A stretch of DNA of 64,000 bases from AP-15 sp963795485 (GTDB lineage Bacteria; Pseudomonadota; Alphaproteobacteria; ATCC43930; CGMCC-115725): positions 124,001-188,000 of the forward strand of contig CAWCIL010000002.1 of NCBI GenBank assembly GCA_963795485.1, read 5' to 3'. A program made the position numbers and the translations under genes. Of the stretch, positions 43,330-53,166 are shown piece after piece (positions within the stretch are counted from its first letter, which is position 1; every line of letters starts with the position of its first letter). Below the pieces are notes generated by a model. That model did not search any database and was not told where the DNA came from. It saw nothing but the letters and a program-made list of their open reading frames with translations.

Positions 43330-44132
43330 CAGCGCGGCTTTTCCCGCGGAACGCCGCGGTGCGGTGTCCCCTCACCCCAGCTGGTCGACAGCTCGTCGGC
43401 GGATTTCGCTGCCGTCGGCGCTGCCTTCGCCGTCGACACTGCGGCGTGCCCGACGCAGCGGTCGGCCTGCTCGACCATTTCGATCATGCGCAATTCGATC
43501 AAATGCCGCGCGTGCTCGGCCCCGGTCTCGTCGAGCCCGGCGGCGATCTCGATCGGCTCGCCCCACAAAAAGACACCATGCCCGAACGGCAGCGCGACAT
43601 GGAACCGGTCCCAGCTGGCGAGGGTATGTCGCCGGCTCGTCGCATAGGTGACCGGCACGATCGGCACCTGCGCCAGCCTCGCGGCATTGACGATGCCGAT
43701 GCTGACGCTCATCGCCGGGCCGCGCGGCCCATCCGGGGTGATCGCGACGCACGCGCCTTCCTTGAGTTTTTTCAGCATGTTGCGCAATGCCGCCGAACCT
43801 CCGCGCCGGGTCGATCCGGCAATCGCTTCGATGCCGAAATACGACACCGCGTCGGCGATGATCCGGCCGTCGCGGTGCGCCGAAATCAGCATGTTCATCG
43901 GCGCCATGCGCTGCCAAGCCATCGGAATCATCAGCATCCGCCCGTGCCAGAACGCACCGATGAATACCCGACCCTCGGCCAGCAGCCGGCGCGGCGCCTC
44001 GCCGCCTTCGACCCGCCAGCGGTTGGTGCGGTAGACGACGCGAATATAGCAATGGATCGCCCAGCACGCCGCCCGCCGCAGCCGGGGATGGCGCAGCAGG
44101 CGACGCCACATGTCGGGTCTGGCAAAGCTCAA
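43329..44132 (-). CDS. DUF374 lysophospholipid acyltransferase family protein
   Basis: 267-residue DUF374 protein, related to the LPLAT superfamily. Family features are FWHGRMLMIPMAW (acyltransferase motif 1 region), ISAHRDGRIIADAVSYFGIE, GSTRRGGSAALRNML and ITPDGPRGPAMSVSIGIVN. A hydrophobic N-terminal stretch suggests membrane association. It lies between msbA and waaA, the usual alphaproteobacterial position, and is presumed to act in lipid A or Kdo metabolism. The TTG at 44132 overlaps the msbA stop (TTGA); an ATG at 44111 is an alternative. The C-terminal 30 residues are low-complexity. Confidence 0.86.
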   Translation of the reverse strand: MSFARPDMWRRLLRHPRLRRAACWAIHCYIRVVYRTNRWRVEGGEAPRRLLAEGRVFIGAFWHGRMLMIPMAWQRMAPMNMLISAHRDGRIIADAVSYFGIEAIAGSTRRGGSAALRNMLKKLKEGACVAITPDGPRGPAMSVSIGIVNAARLAQVPIVPVTYATSRRHTLASWDRFHVALPFGHGVFLWGEPIEIAAGLDETGAEHARHLIELRMIEMVEQADRCVGHAAVSTAKAAPTAAKSADELSTSWGEGTPHRGVPREKPR

Positions 44133-45940
44133 AGCCGGGCCGCGACTGCCGGAGCCGCGGCGACGAGTTCGCGCTCATCGGCGAACTGCATCGCGTGGAG
44201 CCGCGCGTAAAGGCCGTTGCGGGCCAGGAGCTCGGCGTGCCGGCCGCTCTCGACGATACGGCCGCGATCGACGACGCAGATCAGATCGGCCCCCTGCACC
44301 GTCGACAGCCGGTGCGCGATGACCAGCGTCGTGCGCCCGCGAATGAGGGTCCGCAAGGCCGCCTGCACCTGGCGTTCGGATTCGCTGTCGAGCGCCGAGG
44401 TCGCCTCGTCGAGCAGCAGAATCGGTGCGTCCTTCAGCATTGCCCGAGCGATCGCCAGACGCTGGCGTTGGCCCCCGGACAGACGCACGCCATGCTCGCC
44501 GACCACCGTGTCGTAGCCGTTCGGCAGTTCGCGGATAAAGCTCTCGGCGCCGGCCGCGCGCGCCGCCGCCTCGATGTCGGCGACCGACGCGCCAAATCGG
44601 CCATAAGCGATGTTGGCCCGCAGGGTGTCGTCAAACAGCGTGACTTCCTGGGCGACGAGGGCCACCGCGCCACGCAGCGAGGCGAGCGTCACGTCGCGTA
44701 CATCCTGACCGTCGATCGCGATGCTGCCTTCGTCGACATCGTAAAAGCGGGGGATGAGGTTGAGCAGCGTCGATTTGCCGGCGCCCGACGCGCCGACCAG
44801 CGCGACCGTGCGCCCGGCCGGGACGGTCAGCGAAACGCGGTCGAGCGCAACCGCCCCCGGGGCATAGCCGAAGCGGACCCGGTCGAAGCGAATCTCGCCG
44901 CCGGCGACGCGCAGCGGCCGGGCATCCGGCAGGTCGCGGATCGTCGGCTCGACATCGAAGACCTGAAAGATCCGCTGGGCCGCGGCCAGACCCTCCTGCA
45001 GCGAAGCATTCAGATTGGCGAGGCTCTTCAGCGGCTGATAGGCCAAGAGCAGCGCGGTGATGAACGAGAAGAAGGCGCCGGGGGTGCGCGACCCGGCGAT
45101 CACCTGATGGCCGCCGTAGAGGATGACCACCGCGATCGCCGCACCCCCCAGGGTTTCCATCATCGGCGAGGCCCGAGACCGCGTGCGGGTGGCCCGGTCG
45201 ATCAGGGCATAAAGGCGCTCGAACAGCCCGGCTGCGCGGCGCTCCTCGTACTCCTCCATGCCGTAAGCCTTGACCAGGCGGGCGCCCTGGAAGGTCTGGC
45301 TCAGCAACGTCGTCAGCTGGCCGATCTCGGCCTGGGTGTTGGCTGAGACCCGGCGCATGCGGCGGCCGATGCCGACGATCGGATGGATCGCCAGCGGAAA
45401 GACGAAGAACGAGACCAGGGCCAGGAGCCAGTCCTGATAGAACATGACCCCGACCAGGAAGAGGACGGTCAGCGCATCCTTGCCGATGCCGCCGAGGACA
45501 TTGGCGGCGGCGCTGCGCAGCAGTGCCGCGTCGCTGGTGAAGCGCGAGATCAGGGTGCCGCTCGGATGGGCGTGGAAATAGGCGAGATCGGCGCGCATCA
45601 GCCGGGTGAACAGGGCGATCTGCACGTCGGCGATGACGCGCTGGCCGACGCGGTTCATCAGCACGGCCTCGCCGTAATCGGCGAGCCCCTTGACGATGGC
45701 GATGGCGAGCGCGCCGCCGGCGATCAGCAGCAAGAGCGAGCCGTCGCGCCCGACAAAGATGCGGTCGAGCACCGGCTGCATCAGCCAGGCGCGCAACGCG
45801 GTGCTGCCGGCCGCTGCCCCCATCAGCACAAAAGCCAGCGCGATCCGCGGCAAATGCGGGCGCATAAAGTCGCGCGCCAAGCGCCATACCAGCGCTGCCG
45901 TGCGTGCGCCCTTTTCCAGGATCGGCGGCTTTTTGAACAT
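44129..45940 (-). CDS. msbA: Lipid A export ABC transporter MsbA-like
   Basis: 603-residue half-transporter with an N-terminal six-helix membrane domain and a C-terminal ATPase. Walker A is ALVGASGAGKSTLLNL, the Q-loop is LVAQEVTLFDDTL, the signature LSGGQRQRLAIARAML and Walker B ILLLDEATSALD, with the H-loop in LVIAHRLSTV. It would flip core-lipid A as a homodimer. It is the first gene of the operon running to the LpxL-like gene. Identity as MsbA rests on context; the sequence alone would also fit other multidrug half-transporters. Confidence 0.9.
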   Translation of the reverse strand: MFKKPPILEKGARTAALVWRLARDFMRPHLPRIALAFVLMGAAAGSTALRAWLMQPVLDRIFVGRDGSLLLLIAGGALAIAIVKGLADYGEAVLMNRVGQRVIADVQIALFTRLMRADLAYFHAHPSGTLISRFTSDAALLRSAAANVLGGIGKDALTVLFLVGVMFYQDWLLALVSFFVFPLAIHPIVGIGRRMRRVSANTQAEIGQLTTLLSQTFQGARLVKAYGMEEYEERRAAGLFERLYALIDRATRTRSRASPMMETLGGAAIAVVILYGGHQVIAGSRTPGAFFSFITALLLAYQPLKSLANLNASLQEGLAAAQRIFQVFDVEPTIRDLPDARPLRVAGGEIRFDRVRFGYAPGAVALDRVSLTVPAGRTVALVGASGAGKSTLLNLIPRFYDVDEGSIAIDGQDVRDVTLASLRGAVALVAQEVTLFDDTLRANIAYGRFGASVADIEAAARAAGAESFIRELPNGYDTVVGEHGVRLSGGQRQRLAIARAMLKDAPILLLDEATSALDSESERQVQAALRTLIRGRTTLVIAHRLSTVQGADLICVVDRGRIVESGRHAELLARNGLYARLHAMQFADERELVAAAPAVAARL

Positions 45941-46051
45941 GGGTCCCCGCCGGCAGTGTTAGAGGCGGGAACCCAGCTTGGCAAGCGCGGCGGCCGAACC
46001 GTCCCGACGAAGGCAAGGAGCAGTCTCGCCCCCAGCCGCCTCGCAATGCTC

Positions 46052-46127
46052 GGCCCTCACCCTAACCCTCCGCCGCATGCGGGGGAGGGGAACGGCGTGG
46101 CCGGGATGGGTGAGGGTCTGGCTTGTG
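46052..46127. repeat. Palindromic intergenic repeat upstream of msbA
   Basis: The 194-bp gap between msbA and the dioxygenase gene (45941-46134) contains CCCTCACCCTAACCCTCCGC, a GCATGC centre, GGGGGAGGGG and a terminal GGGTGAGGG, forming a long imperfect hairpin. It is a member of the same family as the repeats at about 16490-16540 and 55745-55834. No gene is present. Confidence 0.65.
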
Positions 46128-46134
46128 GTTCGCC

Positions 46135-47199
46135 TCACGCAGGATAAGAGACGAAACACTTGTCCGAAGCAAAGATGTGCGTCTCGACGTAGTCATGCAC
46201 GACCGGTTTCCGGTCGAGCTTTTCCATCGCGCCCATCAGCGCGCACCAGTTCAGCATCTCGTGCTGCCCAGCCTGTTCCATCGCCTTGAGCGGGCGCTTG
46301 CGCCAAGTGTCGTAATCACGCTGCGAGAGCGCGTCGAACAGGAGCCTGTCGGCCTCCCGGTCGGGCCATAGATAGCCGTTGGTCGGCGACAGAAAGCAAT
46401 GCGACCAGCTCGACGACGCGATCACCGCCACCCGCCACGGCGAATCCGCGAAGCTCTCGGCCACCGCTCGGCCCACCTCCATGCAACGCCACGGATGCGG
46501 CGAGGGAGGGTCGCCCGCGATCGACGGATCGCGCGGCGGCATGAACAGCGCTGCGGTGCCGCCCTTGGCGTGCAACAGGTTGCTGCCATAGCAATTGATC
46601 GCGAACGGGACCACCGGATAGGGGAAACCCTCACGGTCCCAGTCGAGATAGAGAAAAGTGTTGGTGAAAGCGTGCGCCAGCGGATGATGCAGCGGCTTGT
46701 ACGCGTAGGCCATGTCGATGCCGCGCTCGATCATCCCGGTGGCGAGATGCTTGGCCGCTTCGCGATGCCCGTGCAGCTTCAAGGCCCAGTCGCCGGGCTC
46801 GCCCCACCGGTTCGGCCGGCCGCCATTGCCGTTGTTCCATGGCTGGACCGCAAAATCATCGTCATAGCCGAGCAGGCAGAAGGCTGGGATAATGTCCTCG
46901 CGGAAATTTTCATATTGGTCGTCGCCCCAGACCAGCACGACATCCGGGTTGAACTCGTCGAGCGATTTGCGCACGGCGCGGAAGCCCTCGGCCATCCGCG
47001 CGCTGTAGCGCTGGGCCGACGACAAACCCTCGTCATTACCGAGCTCGGCCACCAGCTCGGCCGGCCAGTTCGCCGGGTTCTTATAATGCTCGGGCACGTT
47101 GGGCGCGGTCAGGAGGCGGTGGAACAGCGACGGCAACTGCTCGTCCGGCACCGTCAGGCCCGGGTAATGCGTGCAGCCAAGACCCAAAATCTCGCCCAT
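46135..47199 (-). CDS. Class III (LigB-type) extradiol ring-cleavage dioxygenase
   Basis: 354-residue member of the LigB superfamily of Fe(II) extradiol dioxygenases. The N-terminal ILGLGCTHYPGL supplies the first metal His; VVLVWGDDQYENF, FAINCYGSNLLHAKGG and VAVIASSSWSHCFL (a His near the catalytic site) follow the family order. Relatives cleave protocatechuate, gallate or other catechols, usually with a separate alpha subunit, none of which is adjacent here. The ATG 47199 has AGGAG upstream. The gene stands alone between gene-free regions, so pathway membership is unknown. Confidence 0.82.
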   Translation of the reverse strand: MGEILGLGCTHYPGLTVPDEQLPSLFHRLLTAPNVPEHYKNPANWPAELVAELGNDEGLSSAQRYSARMAEGFRAVRKSLDEFNPDVVLVWGDDQYENFREDIIPAFCLLGYDDDFAVQPWNNGNGGRPNRWGEPGDWALKLHGHREAAKHLATGMIERGIDMAYAYKPLHHPLAHAFTNTFLYLDWDREGFPYPVVPFAINCYGSNLLHAKGGTAALFMPPRDPSIAGDPPSPHPWRCMEVGRAVAESFADSPWRVAVIASSSWSHCFLSPTNGYLWPDREADRLLFDALSQRDYDTWRKRPLKAMEQAGQHEMLNWCALMGAMEKLDRKPVVHDYVETHIFASDKCFVSYPA

Positions 47200-47548
47200 A
47201 TCCCTGCTCCTCTCTGCGCGACGCCAAACGCCCGCATGGTCAGCGTAAACTGGCACCATCCTATCCGATTTGCGATCGCCTGGCAGCTTTATTGCGGTAG
47301 CACCGCAGGCTGAAGCGCGGTTGCAGCGGAGAATGCATCGAATTCGCGGGGGGCCTTCCAGACCGGCGACATGTTTCTTATTTGCGGACAGGCGGTTGAG
47401 ATGGTAGGGGAGGATCTCGCCCGCCGGTCTGCGGATCGCCGTTCACGGCAGATATCTCATTCCATTCCGGGCCAATTCAGACACCGTCAGAATCGAGCGG
47501 ATCCTTGACGGGGCGCGCAGGCTGCCGAGCGCGATTTGCGCCCCGAGT
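47200..47548. other. Gene-free region between dioxygenase and pmbA
   Basis: About 350 bp with no coherent open frame and no recognised RNA. It lies at the 5' side of the dioxygenase gene and the 3' side of pmbA, so it should contain the dioxygenase promoter, but no clear -35/-10 pair was identified. Confidence 0.5.
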
Positions 47549-48896
47549 TCAGGCGCCGGCGACGGTCAGGTCGTCGATGCGCAGGGTCGGCGCGTCGGTG
47601 CCGGCCTTGAAGTCGAGGTCGTCGGCGGCGACCAGGCGAGCGAACATGTCCTTGAGGTTGCCGGCGACGGTCATCTCGCTGACCGGGAAGGCGATCTCGC
47701 CCTTGTCGATCCAGAACCCGGCCGCCCCGCGGCTGTAATCGCCGGTGACGCCGTTGGCGCCGAAACCCATCATCTCGGTCACGTAGAACCCGCTCGCGAT
47801 GTCGGCGATCAGCTGCTTGGGGCTCACCGCCCCGGGCTCGATCCACACATTCGTCGCAGACGGCGACGGCGGGGACGAGGTGCCGCGCGCCGCGTGCCCG
47901 GTGGTCTCGAGGCCAAGCTGCCGGGCCGAGCGCAGATCGAGGAGCCAGGTCGTCAGCACGCCCTTGTCGATCAGGGCGCGTCGATGATTGGCGATGCCCT
48001 CGCCGTCGAATGGCTTGGAGCGCAGGCCACGCCGGCGGTGCGGATCGTCGATGATGGTGATCGCCTCGGGGAAGATCCGCTGGCCGAGCCGATCCTTCAA
48101 AAAGCTGGTGCCGCGCGCGATTGCGGGACCTGAGATCGCCCCCAAGAAATGCGAGATCAAGCTGCGCGCGACGCGGGGGTCGAACACCACCGAGCAGCGG
48201 CAGGTCGGCATTTTTTTCGCGCCGAGCCGCCTGACCGCGCGCTCGCCGGCGCTGCGGCCGATCTCGGCCGGGTCGCGCAGATCGGCGGCATAGACGGCAC
48301 TCGCGTAATCGTAGTCGCGCTCCATGCGCGGTGCCGCTGCCGCCGATCACGCTGGCGCTGACCCCGGAGCTCGATCCGCTATAGGTCCCGGCAAAGCCGT
48401 TCGAGGCGACGAGCGCCACGGTCGAGCGGCCCCATCCGGCCTCGGCCCCCTCGGAGTTGGTGACGCCGTCGACCGCGAGGGCCGCCTCCTCGGCGGCGCG
48501 GGCGCGCTCGATCAGTACCTCGGCGCTGGGCTCCTCGGGGTCGGACATGTCGAGCGCCGGCCATTGGCGGGCGATCTGGCCGGGCTCGGCGATGCCGCAA
48601 TGGGGGTCCGCGGGCACGGTCCTGGCCATCGCCACGGCGCGCTCGACAAGCTCATCGAGGGCCTTCGGCGAACGGTCGCTCGACGATACCATCGCTTGCT
48701 GCCGGCCGATGAAGACCCGCAGGCCGAGATCGTGACCCTCCGAGCGTTCGAGCTTTTCGGTCTTGCCGAGGCGGCGTCCATGCGACAGCGAGGCGCCCTC
48801 GACGGCGACCGCGTCGGCCGCATCGACGCCAGCGCGCCGCGCCTTCCCGATCAAATCCTGCAGCAAATCGATCGCATTTCCAGTGTTGCCGTTCAT
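47549..48896 (-). pseudogene. pmbA: TldE/PmbA metalloprotease-family protein, frameshifted
   Basis: PmbA (TldE, peptidase U62), about 449 aa after correction; with TldD it forms a zinc protease involved in peptide maturation and degradation. The N-terminal part has KTEKLERSEGHDLGLRVFIG and VSSSDRSPKALDELVERAVA. The C-terminal part has RRLGAKKMPTCRCSVVFDPR, SHFLGAISGPAIARGTSFL and FYVTEMMGFGANGVTGDYSR, the family's conserved end. The switch is at GGSGTA/MERDYDYASA, where one extra base at about 48326 accounts for it. The ATG 48896 has GGAG upstream. TldD is not in the window. Confidence 0.88.
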
Positions 48897-48909
48897 CACA
48901 TCTCCACAA

Positions 48910-49018
48910 CAGAAAACGCTTTACCGCCAAGGACGCGGAGGATGGCGCAACGGACGCGAAAGCATTCCTGACGATTGGCGTCCTCTGTGCTTCCCTGGCG
49001 ACCTTTGCGTTGAAAAAG
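48910..49018. repeat. Palindromic repeat between ubiD and pmbA
   Basis: The 122-bp gap is nearly filled by an imperfect inverted repeat. The left arm begins AACGCTTTACCGCCAAGGAC; the right arm, read in reverse complement, begins AACGCAAAGGTCGCCAGGGA. The arms share the GCCAAGGACGC / AGAGGACGCCA theme. It looks like a dispersed intergenic element rather than a simple terminator. Confidence 0.5.
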
Positions 49019-50530
49019 TCATTTTTTCCAGATAGGCCGGCCCGAACCCGGCAACCCGTAGCTCGCCCATTTCTGCGTTACTTCGGCGACGATCGCCTCG
49101 GCCATGCGGATCGGCCGGCCCCATTCGCGTCGGGTCTCGGGCGGCATCTTGCCGGTGGCGTCGAGGCCGATCTTGCCGCCGAGGCCCGATTCGGGCGAGG
49201 CGAAGTCGAGATAGTCGATCGGGGTATGATCGACGAGGGTCACGTCGCGCACCGGGTCCATGCGGGTCGAGATCGCCCACATCACGTCCTTCCAATTGCG
49301 CGCGTCGATGTCGTCATCAACGACAATGACAAATTTCGTATACATGAATTGGCGCAGAAACGACCAGATCCCCATCATCACCCGCTTGGCGTGACCGGGA
49401 TAGGCCTTCCTGATCGCCACCACCGCGATGCGGTACGAGCAGCCCTCGGGCGGCAGCCAGAAATCGACGATCTCAGGGAATTGCTGCTGTAGCAGCGGGA
49501 TGAATACTTCGTTCAGCGCTTCGCCCAGGATCGATGGTTCGTCGGGCGGGCGGCCGGTAAAGGTCGAGAGATAGATCGGGTTCTGCCGCATCGTGATCGC
49601 CGAGACGCGAAACACCGGGAAGCGCTCGACCGAATTATAGTAGCCGGTATGATCGCCGTAGGGGCCTTCATCGCCGTATTCGTCGAGCGAGACATGGCCC
49701 TCGATCACGATCTCGGCCTGTGCCGGCACCTTCAGCGGCACGGTCTTGCAAGCAACGAGCTCGACCTTGCGCCCGCGCAAGAGGCCGGCGAACTGGTATT
49801 CCGACAGGGTGTCCGGGACGGGGGTCACAGCGGCGAGGATCGTGCCGGGATCGGCGCCGATCACCGCCGCCGCCGGCAACGGCTCGGTCCGCTCGGCCCG
49901 CCAGCGCTGATGATGCTGGGCGCCGCCGCGATGCTTGAGCCAGCGCATCAGCGTGGTATCGCGCCCGGTCACCTGCATGCGGTAGATGCCAAGATTGAAG
50001 CCGTCCTCGCGGCGCTCGCCCGGCCCCCTGGTCACGACCAATGGCCAGGTGATCAGCGGCGCCGGCTCGCCCGGCCAGCAGGTCTGCACCGGCAGGGCGC
50101 CGAGGTCGATCTCGGCGCCTTTGAGGACGATTTCCTGGCACGGCGCGGAACCGACCGTGCGCGGGCGCATCGCCATGACCGTGCGCAGCAAAGGCAGGAG
50201 GTCGAGAGCCTCGCGCCAGCCGCCGGGCGGCTCCGGCTGTTTCAAAAAGGCGAGCGTCCTGCCGATTTCGCGCAATTCCCCCGGCTCGCGGTCCATGCCC
50301 CAGGCGACCCGCTCGACGGTGCCGAACAGATTGACCAGGACCGGCATCGGGTAGCCGCCGCCATCATTGCGGATGACGTTCTCGAACAGCGCCGCCGGCC
50401 CGCCCTCGGCCAAGAGCCGGGTCTGGATCTCGGTCATTTCGAGATTGGGCGACACCGGCGCCGTGACCCGCACCAGCCGCCCGCTCGTCTCGAGCCGGTC
50501 GATATAGTCGCGCAGGCTGGAATAGGGCAT
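49019..50530 (-). CDS. ubiD: UbiD family 3-octaprenyl-4-hydroxybenzoate decarboxylase
   Basis: 503-residue prenylated-FMN-dependent decarboxylase, ubiquinone pathway. It has the N-terminal YSSLRDYIDRLETSGRLVRV, the prFMN-binding region NLGIYRMQVTGRDTTLMRWL KHRGGAQHH, and the catalytic E-x-x-x-R-x-x-E-like ALNEVFIPLLQQQFPEIVDF W area with EGPYGDHTGYY. The C-terminus ends in family-typical SGRPIWKK. The flavin prenyltransferase UbiX is not in the window. ubiA lies about 4 kb away on the same strand, so the ubiquinone genes are near but not in one operon. Confidence 0.94.
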   Translation of the reverse strand: MPYSSLRDYIDRLETSGRLVRVTAPVSPNLEMTEIQTRLLAEGGPAALFENVIRNDGGGYPMPVLVNLFGTVERVAWGMDREPGELREIGRTLAFLKQPEPPGGWREALDLLPLLRTVMAMRPRTVGSAPCQEIVLKGAEIDLGALPVQTCWPGEPAPLITWPLVVTRGPGERREDGFNLGIYRMQVTGRDTTLMRWLKHRGGAQHHQRWRAERTEPLPAAAVIGADPGTILAAVTPVPDTLSEYQFAGLLRGRKVELVACKTVPLKVPAQAEIVIEGHVSLDEYGDEGPYGDHTGYYNSVERFPVFRVSAITMRQNPIYLSTFTGRPPDEPSILGEALNEVFIPLLQQQFPEIVDFWLPPEGCSYRIAVVAIRKAYPGHAKRVMMGIWSFLRQFMYTKFVIVVDDDIDARNWKDVMWAISTRMDPVRDVTLVDHTPIDYLDFASPESGLGGKIGLDATGKMPPETRREWGRPIRMAEAIVAEVTQKWASYGLPGSGRPIWKK

Positions 50531-50574
50531 GCCGCGCTATATGGGAGCGGCGGCAGCGCTTGGCGAGCGCCGGG

Positions 50575-51762
50575 TCAGCCGCGGGCCGGGGATGCCTGTG
50601 CCGGCGCGGTGCGGCGGGGGCGCAGCGCGAAGAGGGAAGCGAAGGCAGCGAGGCAGAGCCCGGCCGACCACCACACCGCCGCGACCCCGAACCGGTGGAG
50701 CAGCAGCCCGAACAGAAACGGCGAGGCCGACTGCAGCAAGCGCGCCGGCGCCGACAGCAATCCGCTGCGCAGCCCGTAGCCATGCGGCCCGAACAAGGCC
50801 AAGGGCAGGGTGCCTTTGGCGATCGTGATCATGCCGTTGCCGGCGCCGTGCAGCAGTGCGAAGGCGACGATCCCGGGAGCGCCGAGCACGACCAGGAACA
50901 TTGCGCCGATCGGGTGCAGGACGGAGGCGATCCGCGCCGACGAGACCGGGTGGAATGAACGCAGCAGTCCGAACTCGACGAGGCGGGCGCCGACCTGGGC
51001 CGGGCCAACCAACGAAGCGGCGGCGATCGCCGCGGTCGCCGATGCGCCCGCGATGTGCAGCAGGCCCGGCAGATGCGCCGCCATCGCCCCTTGCACGAAC
51101 CAGGTCGCGGCGAAGAAGAAGGCCAGGATCGGCATCGCCCCGCGCGGCGGCTCGACCTGCGGCGACTCGCTCCCGACCCTCGGTGCGGCTGCGCGAATGC
51201 GGTGGCGCGGGATCGCCAGCCAGTTGACCGGGGCGGCGAGCATGAGGTTCAGCCCGGCCCAGATCAGGCAGGCGGCGCGCCAGCCGAATTCGTGCAGAAA
51301 CAAGGCGCTCGCCGGCCAGCCGATCGTGCTGGCGAAGCCGGCGATCAGGGTGATCCCGGTGATCGCACCGCGCGCCTCGCGGCCGTAGAGCCAGGTGAGC
51401 GCGGCAAAAGCCGGGTCGTAGAGGCCCATGCCGATGCCGATCCCGAGAACCGCCCAGGCGATGGTGAGTCCGATGATCCCGTGCGCGGCGGCGAGGATCG
51501 CCAAGCCCGCAGCGATCACCAAATTCGCGGTGGCCAGCATATGACGCCCGCCGTGGCGGTCGATCAGTCGCCCAACCGACGGGCCGACCGCGGCCGACAG
51601 CAGCAGGGCGGCGGAGAAGAAGCCGAAGAACAGGTCGCTGGAGAGGTGCAGTGCCGCGGCGATCGGCGCGCCGAGGATCGCCGGCATGTAATAGCTCGAC
51701 GCCCAGGCGACGGTCTGGGTGCTGCCGATCGCAGCGACGACGATCGTTCGGCGGGTGTTCAC
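50575..51762 (-). CDS. MFS transporter
   Basis: Twelve-helix major facilitator of about 395 aa. The N-terminal half has the loop 2-3 motif GPSVGRLIDRHGGRHML, a version of the MFS A-motif, and the C-terminal half ends with LLHRFGVAAVWWSAGLCLAA. It resembles MFS proteins annotated as monocarboxylate/oxalate-formate-like or general efflux carriers; the substrate is unknown. The GTG at 51762 overlaps the stop of the upstream Fsr-like transporter (GTGA), so the two transporters are translated together. Confidence 0.85.
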   Translation of the reverse strand: MNTRRTIVVAAIGSTQTVAWASSYYMPAILGAPIAAALHLSSDLFFGFFSAALLLSAAVGPSVGRLIDRHGGRHMLATANLVIAAGLAILAAAHGIIGLTIAWAVLGIGIGMGLYDPAFAALTWLYGREARGAITGITLIAGFASTIGWPASALFLHEFGWRAACLIWAGLNLMLAAPVNWLAIPRHRIRAAAPRVGSESPQVEPPRGAMPILAFFFAATWFVQGAMAAHLPGLLHIAGASATAAIAAASLVGPAQVGARLVEFGLLRSFHPVSSARIASVLHPIGAMFLVVLGAPGIVAFALLHGAGNGMITIAKGTLPLALFGPHGYGLRSGLLSAPARLLQSASPFLFGLLLHRFGVAAVWWSAGLCLAAFASLFALRPRRTAPAQASPARG

Positions 51763-53033
51763 CGGACTCGCACCGCTGGCGAGCCATGGCTGCTCGGCGG
51801 TGGGGCGAGAACGCGGTGCAGCTGCCACGCCAGCGGCAGGATCAGCAGAACGACGGCCGCCACCATCAGCATCGCCGCGGAGAGGCCGATCGCGTCGCTA
51901 AAGAGGCCGTAGAGAGCAGGCGACAACGCCCCGGCGCCGACCGTGCCGGTGTAGAAAACGCCAAAGGCACTCTCCCGGCGCTCGGCCGGGACCAGGTCGG
52001 GCACGGTGCCGTAGAGCACCGACGATGTGCCGTTGAGCGCGACGCCGATCGCCGGCAGCAGAGCTAGTGCTGCACCGAGCGGCAGCGGAAGAAGCGCCGC
52101 AATACCGACGGCGGTGGCGCCTTCGGTAATCAAGACCGTCGCCAATACACCGAGCCTGGCGCCGAGAAAGCCGCAGACGAGCTTGCCGGCGGCGCCGCCG
52201 GCGAAGACCAGGGTCAGCGCCATGCCGACTTCCGGCAACTCGGCCCCCTTGGCCCGCAGCAGGAACGGCAGGAACGTCAGAAAACCCATGCGCGTCGCGC
52301 TGTCGATGATGCCGATCGCCAGCAAGAGGACAAAGCCGCGGCGCGACGACGCGACCCGTCCGTCGGCTTTGTTGCCCGCGGACGCGTTCACGGGCGCGGC
52401 GGTCTTGGTGCGCTCGGCGACGGCCGCCGGCGCGCGGCGCAGCGACAGCAGGATGGCGCCGCCGCCGATCAGCCCGATCAGCCCGATCACCGAAGTTGTC
52501 GAACGCCAGGACATCACCGCAATCAGGCCGGCGGCGATCGAGGGCAACGCCATCTTGCCGAGATCGCCGGCAAAATTGTAAGTGCCGAGCGCACCGCGCG
52601 AGCGCGGCCCGTCATAAGCCGCGGCAACGAGGCCCGATGCGATCGGGTGTTGGGTGCTCGACCCGATGCCCCCGAGAACTAATGCCGCCGCCAGCACAGC
52701 GCAGCTCGGGCTCATGCCCAGGCACAGATAGGCGGCCCCGGCGACAGCCGTGCCGGCCGCGAGCATTTTCCCCCCGCCGATCCGCTGCGCCATTCTGGCC
52801 GCCGGGACCTGCAACCCCGCCATCGAGCCGGCATAAAGCGCACGCAGCAAGCCGATCGCGGCATAGCCCAAGGCAAACTCCGCCTGCCACAAGGGCAGCA
52901 GCAGATAGAGCGTATCGGTCAGGCCGTCATGCAGCGCATGCGCCCCGCAAGCGATCCAGAGCACACGTCGTGGACTGCGATCGGGACGATCGGCGCTCCC
53001 TGTCGTAGTCGAGAGGGCTGTGGTTGTCGTCAC
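51759..53033 (-). CDS. Fosmidomycin resistance (Fsr)-like MFS transporter
   Basis: MFS protein of 424 aa in the Fsr-like branch: HALHDGLTDTLYLLLPLWQA in helix 1 and GTAVAGAAYLCLGMSPSCAV with GGIGSSTQHPIASGLVA are typical. The second half contains MGFLTFLPFLLRAKGA and VLYGTVPDLVPAERRESAFG. Relatives export fosmidomycin or unknown compounds. A GTG start at 53033 follows a gap shared with the divergent LysR gene, which is the obvious regulator. The downstream transporter gene overlaps it. Confidence 0.85.
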   Translation of the reverse strand: MTTTTALSTTTGSADRPDRSPRRVLWIACGAHALHDGLTDTLYLLLPLWQAEFALGYAAIGLLRALYAGSMAGLQVPAARMAQRIGGGKMLAAGTAVAGAAYLCLGMSPSCAVLAAALVLGGIGSSTQHPIASGLVAAAYDGPRSRGALGTYNFAGDLGKMALPSIAAGLIAVMSWRSTTSVIGLIGLIGGGAILLSLRRAPAAVAERTKTAAPVNASAGNKADGRVASSRRGFVLLLAIGIIDSATRMGFLTFLPFLLRAKGAELPEVGMALTLVFAGGAAGKLVCGFLGARLGVLATVLITEGATAVGIAALLPLPLGAALALLPAIGVALNGTSSVLYGTVPDLVPAERRESAFGVFYTGTVGAGALSPALYGLFSDAIGLSAAMLMVAAVVLLILPLAWQLHRVLAPPPSSHGSPAVRVR

Positions 53034-53113
53034 ATCATGGGTCCAACCAAGGTCTGCGGGGGTCGACGCAGGCTGCTGCCGGCGCGTATTGGACGCATTT
53101 GGCGTTTATGTCG

Positions 53114-53127
53114 GTTTGATGACAAAC
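53114..53127. promoter_or_regulatory. Inverted repeat in the LysR/MFS divergent region
   Basis: GTTTG-ATGA-CAAAC, perfect 5-bp arms with a 4-bp spacer, centred in the 133-bp gap between the divergent Fsr-like transporter and LysR genes. The position is right for a LysR-type operator controlling both. Inference from symmetry and location only. Confidence 0.4.
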
Positions 53128-53166
53128 GAGTTGTTCTGACCAAGGATGTGAGGAAAACTCACCGGC

